DNA of 64,000 nt, from assembly GCF_003008615.1 (NCBI RefSeq), contig NZ_CP027657.1:992001-1056000 (forward strand), given 5' to 3'. The position numbers and the translations under genes were made by a program. This document shows positions 8,935-16,854 of this stretch, piece after piece; the first letter of the stretch is position 1; each line of letters opens with the position of its first letter. This stretch comes from Pseudomonas mendocina (GTDB lineage Bacteria; Pseudomonadota; Gammaproteobacteria; Pseudomonadales; Pseudomonadaceae). The notes beneath the pieces were generated by a model that saw only the letters and a program-made list of their open reading frames with translations, did no database searches and had not been told where the DNA came from.

Positions 8935-9708
8935 TCAGGGTCGCGCCAGATAAGCCGCCACAAGCGCCTGGTAGACCGACGACTCTCGCTGAATTGCCAC
9001 CTCGGCCCAGATGCTCTCGGCCAATGCCGGATCGCGCACCAGCAGCGCATCGGACAGCATCAGGTAATAGGGCTTTTCTTCCAGCAATTGCGGCAATTTT
9101 TCTATCTGGCGTGCCAACTGCGGATGGCCCTGCAACACGAAATCACCGCGTTGAGTCTGTAGTGCCACCGCCTCGACACGGCCATGAATGAGCATCTGCA
9201 ACAGTGCCAGCGGATCACGACTGGACTCATCGACCTGCGCACCTTGCGCCAGCAGCAGATCACGAATGGAAAAACCACTGAGCGAGCCGACGCGCCCATT
9301 GAGTTGGTCGAAGCGCTGACCATCCCAGGACACGGCGCTCCCCACTCGGCGATACAGGGTGTAGCGCGAGGTATGCAGACGCCTGAGCACGTCTGGCCGG
9401 CCCTCGGCATCCGTTGGGTAATGCCCCATGCGCAGGCGCTCGGTCTTGAAACTGGCCGCGAAGGCGCCGTCGTAAAGGCCTTGCTCCAACCCTGCCAGGC
9501 AACGCTTCCAGGGCACCGAAACGTAGATGACCTGCAGCCCGAGCGACTGCTCCACCAGGCCCAGCATCGCCCTGTTGAGCCCTGAGCCGTCGGTCATCAC
9601 CCAGGGAAAGGAGTCCTGATCCTCATGACAGAAGGTCAACGAGGGCTGTGCGCCGTAACAGGCAGCGCTGAACAACCAGATCAGGCAGTAATGCAGCGCT
9701 TTGTGCAA
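8935..9708 (-). CDS. Orphan periplasmic substrate-binding protein (SBP_bac_3-like)
   Basis: A 257-residue protein with an N-terminal signal peptide (hydrophobic LIWLFSAACYGA, cleavage about residue 19-20). The rest reads like a family-3 periplasmic binding domain: LTFCHEDQDSFPWV, VSVPWKRCLAGLEQGLYDGAF (the W-x-R-x4-L-x3-G-x2-D pattern of this group), then NGRVGSLSGFS in the second lobe. No ABC permease or ATPase is adjacent. A second protein of the same fold is divergently encoded at 9997. Such orphan binding proteins are common in Pseudomonas; ligand unknown. Confidence 0.78.
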   Translation of the reverse strand: MHKALHYCLIWLFSAACYGAQPSLTFCHEDQDSFPWVMTDGSGLNRAMLGLVEQSLGLQVIYVSVPWKRCLAGLEQGLYDGAFAASFKTERLRMGHYPTDAEGRPDVLRRLHTSRYTLYRRVGSAVSWDGQRFDQLNGRVGSLSGFSIRDLLLAQGAQVDESSRDPLALLQMLIHGRVEAVALQTQRGDFVLQGHPQLARQIEKLPQLLEEKPYYLMLSDALLVRDPALAESIWAEVAIQRESSVYQALVAAYLARP

Positions 9709-9996
9709 AAAACGAAACTCCCTCGCCAGAGCACAGACTGACCCGCATGCTCCCTAGGTTACCAACCGTATTCCTGTGACTAAGCATAGGCAGATTCAAG
9801 AGCGCTGGTCAGCCAGGCTCCATGGAAAGATCTTCCCCTGATTTTGCTTGCGATGTGCGTCGCATCCACAACACAGCGCCAGCCGCTAGGCTTGCAACAA
9901 CCTTTTGCAACGAACCAACCGGGGCGATGACTGGGAGCGACCGGGCAAAGCGTCTAAATTGCCATCATCCTGCTGCCCTGCTGTCGAGGATCACTG

Positions 9997-10785
9997 ATGC
10001 GCCATGGCTTGCCGATTCTGTTCATGGGCCTGCTCGTTAGCGCTGCATTGAGCGCCACGGAGAAGCCTTTACTGCGAGTCAGCGCAGGTGAATGGCCGCC
10101 ATACCTGTCCGCAAAGCTCGAGCATCAGGGGCCGGTGGCGCATCTGATCCGTGACCTGTTGGCCGAGGAAGGCTACCGCGTCGAATTCAGTTTTCTACCC
10201 TGGCCACGTGCCTACGCCGAAGCGGCTGCAGGTCGCTATGACGCTACCGCAGTCTGGATGCACAAGAACGAACGTGAGGCGGAATTTGTCTTCAGCGAAC
10301 CGCTGCTCGACGAGCAGTTCGTGTTCTTTCACCTCAAGAGCCAGCCGTTCGACTGGCAGCGCTTCGATGACCTCAGCGGCATGACCCTCGGCGGCGGCCT
10401 GGAATACAGCTACGGGCCGGCCTTCGATGCTTTTCTCGCCGAAGGCAAGGTGCGCATCGAACGCGTCTCCAGCGACCGACAGAACTTCGAAAAGCTGCTC
10501 AAGGAACGTGTGGTGCTCTACCCTCAGGAACGCAACGTCGGTTACGCAGCCCTGCGCAGCGAGTTCGCCAAAGAAGATGTCGAACGCATCACTCATCACC
10601 CCACGCCGCTGCTGATCAACCTCAGCTACCTGATGCTACCCAAGCGCCTGGAACAGAGCGAAGCACTGCGTGAACGCTTCAACGCCCGCCTGCAACGGTT
10701 TCGCGAGGATGGTCGCTACCAGCAATACTTCGACGATCTGCAGGCCGGCCACTACCGACTCGAACCGCAGCCAGCCACCCCATAG
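9997..10785 (+). CDS. Orphan periplasmic substrate-binding protein (SBP_bac_3-like)
   Basis: A 262-residue protein with a signal peptide (MRHGLPILFMGLLVSAALSA, cleavage about residue 20). The mature part starts LLRVSAGEWPPYLSAKLEHQGPVAHLIRDLL and contains FSFLPWPRAYAEAAAGRYDATAVWM, the same W-x-R-x5-G-x-Y/D-A pattern as the divergent neighbour at 8935, followed by SEPLLDEQFVFFHLK. No transport partners are adjacent. The two genes are distant homologues in a divergent pair with a 288-bp gap in which I saw no further gene. Confidence 0.8.
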   Translation: MRHGLPILFMGLLVSAALSATEKPLLRVSAGEWPPYLSAKLEHQGPVAHLIRDLLAEEGYRVEFSFLPWPRAYAEAAAGRYDATAVWMHKNEREAEFVFSEPLLDEQFVFFHLKSQPFDWQRFDDLSGMTLGGGLEYSYGPAFDAFLAEGKVRIERVSSDRQNFEKLLKERVVLYPQERNVGYAALRSEFAKEDVERITHHPTPLLINLSYLMLPKRLEQSEALRERFNARLQRFREDGRYQQYFDDLQAGHYRLEPQPATP

Positions 10786-10787
10786 TT

Positions 10788-11336
10788 TCAGCGGATGAAA
10801 TTGCGACTGACCTCGCGAAATACATCCGTGCCGGCCTGCTCCAGCCACTCGAAAGCGACCATCTCACGCGAGACGATCACCGCCCCAGCGCGCTCCATGC
10901 GGGCCAGACCCAGTGCCTTGTCGCGCGGCCGGCGCGAGCCTACGGCCTCGTCCACCACGAACACCTCGCGCCCGGCCGCCAGTAACCCCAGTACGGTTTG
11001 CAGTACGCAGACATGGGTTTCCGTGCCGCAGACGATGAACTGCCGGCGTTCACCACCCGGCAGATCGAACAACCCGGCGCCAGCGGTCGCCGAGAAGTGA
11101 ATCTTTTCGCGCAGCCCCTCGGCCGGCAGCAACTCACGCAGCTCGGCGCCGGTAACGCCCAGCCCCTTGGGGTATTGCTCAGTGGCGATCACCGGCACAT
11201 CGAGCCGCTGCGCCAGGCGTACCAGCCAGGTGGCCTGTTCGACCACTGCTGCACCGCCATCAATGGCTGGCAACAGCCGCTCCTGCAGATCGATCACCAG
11301 CAGGGTGGAGTCCTTCGCTTGCATCAGCATGGTCAT
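10788..11336 (-). CDS. Isochorismatase-family cysteine hydrolase (YcaC-like)
   Basis: A 182-residue alpha/beta hydrolase of the isochorismatase/nicotinamidase superfamily. The Asp-Lys-Cys triad is visible as D16 (LLVIDLQERLLP), K78 (REKIHFSA) and C110 (GTETHVCV), and the cis-peptide motif is GTETHV. Substrate is undetermined; the short form resembles YcaC-type proteins. Its ATG overlaps the TGA of sbcC by 4 nt (ATGA), so it is translationally coupled to the exonuclease gene although a functional link is not known. It converges on the binding-protein gene, whose stop is 2 nt away. Confidence 0.85.
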   Translation of the reverse strand: MTMLMQAKDSTLLVIDLQERLLPAIDGGAAVVEQATWLVRLAQRLDVPVIATEQYPKGLGVTGAELRELLPAEGLREKIHFSATAGAGLFDLPGGERRQFIVCGTETHVCVLQTVLGLLAAGREVFVVDEAVGSRRPRDKALGLARMERAGAVIVSREMVAFEWLEQAGTDVFREVSRNFIR

Positions 11337-14300
11337 GCTCCTTCCTTCACCGCAAAACGCGCGTCGAGCCGGCTGTAACCCAGGCCGACGCCCTTGTGCA
11401 CCCGCAGTTGCACGGGAATTCGTTCCTTCATCGCCTCGACGTGACTGATCACACCGATGGTCTTGCCGCTGGCATTGAGGTTGTCCAGCGCATCCAGCGC
11501 CACTTCCAGGGTTTCGCCGTCCAGAGTGCCGAAGCCCTCGTCGAGGAACAGCGAGTCGATACTGGTCTTGTGGCTGACCAGGTCGGACAGCGCCAGAGCC
11601 AGCGCCAGGCTGACCAGAAAACTCTCACCGCCAGACAGCGTGCGGCAGTCGCGCGCCACATCGGCCTGCCAGGTGTCGCGCACCTCCAGTTCCAGTTCAC
11701 CGCTGCTCTTGCGCGCCAGTTGATAGCGCCCATGCAGGCGCGTCAGTTGGCGGTTGGCCAGGTGGATAAGGTGATCGAGGGTCAGGCCCTGGGCGAACTT
11801 GCGGAACTTGGCGCCGTCGGCCGAGCCGATCAGGCCGTTGAGCTGCTGCCACAAGCGCTGCTCGCCCTCTTGCGTGGCGATCTCGAGGAACAACGCCTGC
11901 TGGCTGCTACGCCGCGCCTCGTCGGCCTGCAACTGCGCGCGCAGCTCACCCTGACGCTCGCTCAGCGTGCGCAGACGCTCCTGCACGGCCTGAATCTGTT
12001 CAGCCAACGCCTCCAGGCTCAAGGCGGTCTGCGGCTCGGCCTGCAAGCGCTGCACCTCGGCCTGAGCCGCGGCCAGCAAGGTGGTGGCCTGGGTGTGAGC
12101 ACGCTCGAGGTCGGCCTTGAGCTGCATCAGCCGCTGACGTTCGTCGTCGGCCAGCACAGCAGCCTCGAATGCCGCCTGATCGGTAAAAGGACTGCTCGCC
12201 AGCGCCTGCTGCCAGGCCTGGAGACATTCAGCCTGGAGCGCCTGCAGGCGTGCCTGCAACGCGACCTGGGCCTGTTCGCTGCCAGCCAGGCCATCGCGTT
12301 CGCGCTGCGTAGCGGCCAGCCGTTCGACCGCCTCGTGCAAGGCCTGCTGTGGATTCACTGCGGGTGCCAGCTCGGCCAAATTCTGCGCGCCGGTTTCCTG
12401 CCAGCGCTGCTGCCATTGCTCGGCTTGCACCTGGGCCTCGTCCAGTTGCCGCTGCGCCTCGCGTAGGCGCTCGTGCAGTTGCTGCTCGCGTGCTTGCGCC
12501 TCCTGCCAGCCCTGCCAAGCCGCCTTCTGCTGCGCCAACCAACGCTCCCCATCGACAGGCAGCTCACTGGCGAATCCCTCCAGGCTGGCCAGCAGCTCCT
12601 GGGCCTGTTGCGTCTGCTCGACCTGCAGCTGGCTGCAGTGAGCCTGTTGCTCGGCCAAACGCGCGTGGGTGTTGTCGAGATCACGGCTCAGCAGCGCCTG
12701 CTGCCGTTCGGCCTCGGCCTGTTCACGCTCGGCTTTTTCGCGCAGCTCGCGCAGGCGCTGCCATTCGGCTTGCTGGGTTTGCAGCGCCTCCAGACGCGCT
12801 TGTAGCGCTGCCAGCTCGTGCTCGTGCTGCTGTTGCAAGCGCCCCAGCTCATTGGCTTCCTGCAGGCGGATATCATGCTCGGCCAGTTGCTGCTGCCACT
12901 GCTGATCCAGCGGCTGCAATTGCGCCTGGGCCTGGCTCTGTTGCGCTTGCACCTGCTCGATCTGCGCAGCCAGGCGAGTCAGTTCATCGCGCAGGTTGGC
13001 GCCCAGACTCTCCAGCTCGCTCAACTCGCTGCGACACTGCACCAGTGCCTGCTCGGTCGCCGAGACATTTAACGCCTGGTACTGAGTGATCGCCGGATGC
13101 TCGTGCGAGCCGCACAGCGGGCAAGCCTCACCAGGCTGCAAACGAGCGCGATGGGCTTCCAGATCCTGGATGCGCTTTTCCTGCTCCAGCAATTTTTCCT
13201 TGTCGGCGACCTGTTGCTTGAGCGCCTTGTAGCGTTCGCGCAAGGTGCTGATCTCTGCATTCTTGTCCGCCTGCCTGCGCTGCAACTCGGCCAGGCGCGG
13301 CGGCAACTCGGCGAGTTGCGTACTCAGCGCTTCACGGCTTTGCAGCAGTTGCTGCAAGCGGTCGAACACTCGGCTGCGTGCTTGCAGGCGTTGCCAGTCC
13401 TGGCGCAGGCCAGCTTCCCCTACTTCGCCCAGCAGCGCTTGCACGGCTTCCTGCTGCCGAGATTCGGCGTCACGTGCCTGCTGCACCTGCTGTTGCATGG
13501 CTGCCAGGCGCACGCCTTGTTCCTCACGCTGGCGCTGCAGCGCTGCAAGCTGCGTGCTCGACTCGCTCAAGCGCGCCTGAGCGGCCTGTAGCGCCTGCTC
13601 GCCCTGTGCCCGCTGCACGAACCGCGCGCCCCAGCCCCCGAGCAACTCGCCCAGGCGCGAATGCTGGCTGCGCTCAGTCAGCAGCGCCTGCACGTCTGCG
13701 TGCTGGTGCAGCAACTGCGCGAGCGCAACCTGCCGCTCATCACGCCAGTGCGACGCATGACGGCTGGCCTGCCACAGCGCCTGCCGCTCACGCTCGGCGC
13801 ACGTCTGCATGTTCTGCCGCAGTGCGAGCAGCCCTTGCTCAGCCTGCCGAGACTCCTGCTGCGCCTGTTGCCAGGCCAGGTGCAATGGCTGCAACCGTGC
13901 AGCAGGCTCACTGGCAGCCAGGCGCTGCAGATCATCGACCGCTGCGCCCTGACGCTGCTGCACCTGTTCCAGCCCCTGCGCCGCTGCAGCCGCCTGTTGC
14001 TCGGCACGCTGCAAGGCCTCACGCCAGCGCTGCCCGGCCAGCAACGCTTGTTGCTCACTGTGTAGCGGTGCCTGGTCGAGGGCCAGACGCTCGGCTTCTG
14101 CCTGTAGCTCGGTGCGCTGCGCCTCGTCCAGCAACTCCATGCCCTGGGCACGGCTTTTCAGCAGGTTGAGAGATTGTTCGGCGGCCTTGGTGCGCTCATA
14201 GACCTGTTGGGAAATCTGCCCGTACACCTCGGTGCCGGTCAGCTCCTCCAACAACTCGGCACGCTGGTTGGCATTGGCCTCGAGAAACGCGGCGAAGCCG

Positions 14301-14767
14301 CCCTGGGCGAGCAGCATGGACTTGGTGAAACGCTCGAAATCCAGGCCGGTCAACTCGGCTGTCAGACTTTCCTTCTCGCGGATCTTGTCGGTGAGGATCT
14401 CGCCATCCACGATACGCGCCAGCTCCACCTTGGGCGCCTGTAGTGCACCATCAACTTTGTCGCGCGCGCGGCGCTGGCTCCAGAAGGCACGGTAGCCCTG
14501 CCCCTTCACCTCGAACTCGACCTCGGCCAGACAGTCGGCGGTATGCCGGGTCATCAGCTCGTTGCTGTTGGCCGACAGCGTGTTCATACGCGGCGTACGG
14601 TGATACAGGGCCAGGCAGATGGCATCGAGCAAGGTGGTCTTGCCCGCACCGGTCGGCCCGGTGATGGCGAACAGGCCGCTACCGGCGAAAGGCTCGGCAG
14701 CGAAGTCGATCTTCCATTCACCCTTGAGGGAATTGAGGTTCTTGAGGCGCAGGCTGAGGATTTTCAT
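11333..14767 (-). CDS. sbcC: Nuclease SbcCD subunit C (SMC/Rad50-like ATPase)
   Basis: A 1144-residue Rad50 homologue that works with SbcD to cut DNA hairpins and process breaks. Walker A is GPTGAGKT (37-44); long Gln/Ala/Glu/Leu-rich coiled coils flank a zinc hook CPLC at 549-552; the C-terminal half-ATPase has TLSGGESFLVSLALALALSDL and SLFLDEGFGTLD. It is complete. sbcD is normally immediately upstream and overlapping, but here it lies about 2.1 kb upstream at 16855-18069 on the same strand, with other genes and a gene cassette between. An isochorismatase-fold gene is coupled downstream. Confidence 0.97.
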   Translation of the reverse strand: MKILSLRLKNLNSLKGEWKIDFAAEPFAGSGLFAITGPTGAGKTTLLDAICLALYHRTPRMNTLSANSNELMTRHTADCLAEVEFEVKGQGYRAFWSQRRARDKVDGALQAPKVELARIVDGEILTDKIREKESLTAELTGLDFERFTKSMLLAQGGFAAFLEANANQRAELLEELTGTEVYGQISQQVYERTKAAEQSLNLLKSRAQGMELLDEAQRTELQAEAERLALDQAPLHSEQQALLAGQRWREALQRAEQQAAAAAQGLEQVQQRQGAAVDDLQRLAASEPAARLQPLHLAWQQAQQESRQAEQGLLALRQNMQTCAERERQALWQASRHASHWRDERQVALAQLLHQHADVQALLTERSQHSRLGELLGGWGARFVQRAQGEQALQAAQARLSESSTQLAALQRQREEQGVRLAAMQQQVQQARDAESRQQEAVQALLGEVGEAGLRQDWQRLQARSRVFDRLQQLLQSREALSTQLAELPPRLAELQRRQADKNAEISTLRERYKALKQQVADKEKLLEQEKRIQDLEAHRARLQPGEACPLCGSHEHPAITQYQALNVSATEQALVQCRSELSELESLGANLRDELTRLAAQIEQVQAQQSQAQAQLQPLDQQWQQQLAEHDIRLQEANELGRLQQQHEHELAALQARLEALQTQQAEWQRLRELREKAEREQAEAERQQALLSRDLDNTHARLAEQQAHCSQLQVEQTQQAQELLASLEGFASELPVDGERWLAQQKAAWQGWQEAQAREQQLHERLREAQRQLDEAQVQAEQWQQRWQETGAQNLAELAPAVNPQQALHEAVERLAATQRERDGLAGSEQAQVALQARLQALQAECLQAWQQALASSPFTDQAAFEAAVLADDERQRLMQLKADLERAHTQATTLLAAAQAEVQRLQAEPQTALSLEALAEQIQAVQERLRTLSERQGELRAQLQADEARRSSQQALFLEIATQEGEQRLWQQLNGLIGSADGAKFRKFAQGLTLDHLIHLANRQLTRLHGRYQLARKSSGELELEVRDTWQADVARDCRTLSGGESFLVSLALALALSDLVSHKTSIDSLFLDEGFGTLDGETLEVALDALDNLNASGKTIGVISHVEAMKERIPVQLRVHKGVGLGYSRLDARFAVKEGA

Positions 14768-14820
14768 GCACAGGTCGTAAGCCGTTGAAGGCGGTCATTC
14801 TGGCATATCCAGGTAACGAT

Positions 14821-15180
14821 TCAGTTGCGGCAATAGCCCTCACCGCTGCGCACGGTCAGGCAGTTGTGCTTGTCCAGCAGCCATTTCATGCCGGTGGCTT
14901 CACCATCGGTGGCGCTGATGCTCTCCACCACGCCGTCACGCACGAAGACGATCCGTTCGCCCTGCGCGCGCCCGACGAAACGCCGCGGGCCGTCGAGGTT
15001 GGCGATGGTCAGACGGTAATCGGCGGGCGTGCCGGTGATCTCCAGGTAGGTGCCCTCCGGCCCATTCCAGCGGCCGAGCCATTGCTCGGTGACGGAGGCA
15101 TCACCACCGGAGTTGCTGGCGCACCCGCTGAGCAGCAGTGCGCCAAGAGCCAGGGACGAGGTCAAACGGATAGTTGCCAT
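14821..15180 (-). CDS. Small lipoprotein
   Basis: A 119-residue protein with a lipoprotein signal: hydrophobic stretch LALGALLLSGC with the lipidated cysteine at 20. The mature region (EQWLGRWNGPEGTYLEITG, then RRFVGRAQGERIVFVRDGVVESI, ending CLTVRSGEGYCRN) reads as a small beta-rich domain with a C-terminal cysteine pair. Similar proteins are annotated as hypothetical lipoproteins in Pseudomonas. It lies 53 nt upstream of sbcC on the same strand. Confidence 0.8.
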   Translation of the reverse strand: MATIRLTSSLALGALLLSGCASNSGGDASVTEQWLGRWNGPEGTYLEITGTPADYRLTIANLDGPRRFVGRAQGERIVFVRDGVVESISATDGEATGMKWLLDKHNCLTVRSGEGYCRN

Positions 15181-15273
15181 GCAGACGTCTCCGATATGAG
15201 TTGGGGTGCGAGATTCGACTCGTCAACTCGGGGCGCAGTTCATCCATAGGCCGTTGCCATACCCGCAGCAATT

Positions 15274-15879
15274 TCAGAGGACAGCGGCCAAGTTATGCCG
15301 CGCCTGCGCCTCATAGCGCGCCCTGAAATGATCGGTGCCGTATAGACGGGGGCGCGCCAGAAATGCCTTGAGCACGCTACGCCGCTTCATACGGTAGACG
15401 AAACCCGGCACCCAGGCGTACTCGGCGCGCACCTGAGCGTCATACTCGGCGAAGCGCTCTGGCGTGACGCCGAGGATGGCCAGGTCGATATCCACCAACA
15501 GTTGCTCATCCGCCTCGCTTGGCGTCGCGTCATGCCGGGTGGCCATGATCAGTCGCTCGACACGATCCAGTGTCGCCTGACTGGCCTGGCAACTCGCAAG
15601 TACCCGGATAGCCCAATCCGCGCTCTGGCGCTCGTTATCCTTGCCGCGCACATCGTAGATGGCGTCATGGAACCAGAGCGCGATGACCACCTCACCCGGC
15701 TGCTGCGCCAGGTGCCGCGCCTGTTCGAAATGCGCCAGGCATTCGGATAGGTGCTGCAACGAGTGATAGTGCCGCTGGGGCTCCTCGTAGGCACGGACGA
15801 GTTGGTCGAACAGGCCGGAGGGAGGCTGTAAGCCAAGATCTGACCAGGCGTGAGCCCAGGATGAGAGGAGAAGAGTCAT
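15274..15879 (-). CDS. HD-domain predicted metal-dependent phosphohydrolase
   Basis: A 201-residue protein of the HD superfamily group represented by COG4339 (often misnamed NMDAR2C subunit). The metal site is visible as HYHSLQHLSE (about 38-47) and WFHDAIYD (about 69-76), and a later ELLVDIDLAILG. Substrate unknown. Its ATG is only 19 nt from the inner end of the attC-like site of the cassette at 15898, and no good Shine-Dalgarno precedes it (CTATCGATCCCTAA then ATG), so the cassette seems to have replaced its natural upstream sequence; it may now be expressed by read-through from the cassette or sbcD side. Confidence 0.82.
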   Translation of the reverse strand: MTLLLSSWAHAWSDLGLQPPSGLFDQLVRAYEEPQRHYHSLQHLSECLAHFEQARHLAQQPGEVVIALWFHDAIYDVRGKDNERQSADWAIRVLASCQASQATLDRVERLIMATRHDATPSEADEQLLVDIDLAILGVTPERFAEYDAQVRAEYAWVPGFVYRMKRRSVLKAFLARPRLYGTDHFRARYEAQARHNLAAVL

Positions 15880-15897
15880 TTAGGGATCGATAGCGGC

Positions 15898-15957
15898 CGT
15901 TGGGTAGGGGCGGGCTTTAGCCGTTCCCGAGCGAGCGACTTGAACCACCTGTTAGGC
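15898..15957 (-). repeat. attC-like recombination site (59-base element)
   Basis: Read on the minus strand, the site starts with the core GCCTAAC (15951-15957), continues AGGTGGTTCAAGTCGCTCG (the GTTCAAG box typical of attC left arms), then an inner GGCTAAAGCC hairpin and CGCCCCTACCCAACG, which resembles the usual CCCTTAACC-type right arm. The expected closing GTTRRRY is absent: after AACG comes GCCGCT, as expected if the cassette had recombined into a non-attC genomic site, or if the edge decayed. Confidence 0.7.
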
Positions 15958-15958
15958 G

Positions 15959-16318
15959 TCACCCTAGAAAGATTCCAATAAGGTCTCCGTATGCCCATAT
16001 AAGTGTCCCTATTATCGCCATGCTGACACCGAGCCTAGATGCACTACCGTCAATTTCTATTTGATGATCCGCTTCTAGTTCTTCTGCTGTCGGTACCAAA
16101 CTGCCTCCATCAATGGTTGACTGACTTCTAAGCCAATTGGTAAGGCCCATACGTACTAAAGGTCGGAATGTGAGCAATAGTCCAGCAATAGTAAGGATCG
16201 CGCCTGAGCGTCCAAACCAATGCCATTGATGTGACCAAAAACTAGCAGTTACAGACGCTAGGACAAAAAGAAAACTGACTACAACAAGAAGTTTGACGTT
16301 TGAAAATAGTCGTTTCAT
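15959..16318 (-). CDS. Cassette-borne hypothetical membrane protein
   Basis: A 119-residue protein with three likely membrane segments: LLVVVSFLFVLASVTASFW (about 10-28), GAILTIAGLLLTF (about 39-51) and LGVSMAIIGTLIWAYGDLIGIFLG at the C-terminus, with a polar loop containing an acidic EELEADHQIEID stretch between the last two. I recognise no family. Codon use is AT-rich relative to neighbours, and the stop codon lies 1 nt from an attC core, both signs of an integron gene cassette. Small membrane proteins of unknown function are common cassette cargo. Confidence 0.7.
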   Translation of the reverse strand: MKRLFSNVKLLVVVSFLFVLASVTASFWSHQWHWFGRSGAILTIAGLLLTFRPLVRMGLTNWLRSQSTIDGGSLVPTAEELEADHQIEIDGSASRLGVSMAIIGTLIWAYGDLIGIFLG

Positions 16319-16354
16319 TTGACGGGCTCGCTTGATGCCTACCGATTTTGGGAC

Positions 16355-16417
16355 AAAAAGAGGACAGATTTATTTTTCAGTTGTTGAGGGTGCCAATAAA
16401 TAAATCTGTTCCTTTTT
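16355..16417. repeat. AT-rich imperfect inverted repeat (MITE/REP-like)
   Basis: The left arm AAAAAGAGGACAGATTTATT (from 16355) and the right arm AATAAATCTGTTCCTTTTT (ending 16417) are near-perfect reverse complements (one substitution and one indel), separated by about 25 nt. Arms of this GGACAGATTTATT type recur in many proteobacterial genomes. No transposase is present. It abuts the outer end of the gene cassette. Confidence 0.6.
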
Positions 16418-16547
16418 CTACGACGCAGATCTACACACGTGCTTGGCCAAGGCTTTGCTGTTGTAGTCAGCCCACTGGGCTTACAGAGAGTATCTGTGAC
16501 GGACATCCCCCGGATTGCATCCGGGCTACGGTGGCTATGCACTCGAC

Positions 16548-16823
16548 CTACTCGAAAATCTCATAATGCCGCGTCACGTCGACGGTCACTTGTCCCCAGC
16601 GAGAAGCACGCACTCGCGCCTGATGTAAGGCGAAGGCCTGACGGTCGACAAACTCTTCAAAAACGTCGAAGCGTAGTGGGTTCTCGGCATTCTCGGTAAC
16701 GATGAAGCTTATGCAACCGGGCTCGTCCAGCGTCAGGCGCCGATGGTTGATCAGTTCGCGACGAACCTCTTGCAAGTCCTTTTCCGGTACCAGGATGTAC
16801 CCCTTCAGTGTCACTTTGGCCAT
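16548..16823 (-). CDS. Antibiotic biosynthesis monooxygenase (ABM) domain protein
   Basis: A 91-residue single-domain protein of the ABM/YgiN fold, a dimeric ferredoxin-like barrel. The pattern KVTLKGYILVPEKDLQEVRRELINHRRLTLDEPGCISFIVTENAENPLRFDVFEEFVDRQAF is typical: a strand, a helix, E-P-G-C-I-S-F, then the F-x-V-F-E-E-F-x-x-x-x-A-F signature. The AGGAG 8 nt before the ATG at 16821-16823 fixes the start; longer open frame upstream is spurious. It begins 31 nt after the sbcD stop on the same strand and is likely cotranscribed with it. Confidence 0.85.
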   Translation of the reverse strand: MAKVTLKGYILVPEKDLQEVRRELINHRRLTLDEPGCISFIVTENAENPLRFDVFEEFVDRQAFALHQARVRASRWGQVTVDVTRHYEIFE

Positions 16824-16854
16824 AAGCGCTCCTATCGATGGATCGTCCGCGTCG

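Larger units (their letters stand above)
15898..16342 (-). mobile_element. Solitary integron-type gene cassette
   Basis: About 445 bp comprising one ORF and an attC-like site on the minus strand. The ORF stop is followed after 1 nt by GCCTAAC (a perfect RYYYAAC core), and the ORF is preceded by GGTAGGCATC, one base off the usual GTTAGGC cassette start, 18 nt before the ATG. The interior is visibly AT-richer than both flanks. No integrase gene, attI or further cassettes are visible. It lies between sbcD and sbcC. The boundary at the right is the less certain one. Confidence 0.72.

Noticed and set aside
12349..13089. Plus-strand Ala/Arg/Pro-rich frames opposite sbcC
   Set aside because: They are produced by the coiled-coil codon bias of sbcC, not by independent genes.
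15250..15273. Second cassette formed by the HD gene, based on the CAACGGCC sequence downstream of it
   Set aside because: No RYYYAAC core or attC-like fold follows the HD stop; the short shared sequence near 15898 is likely chance.
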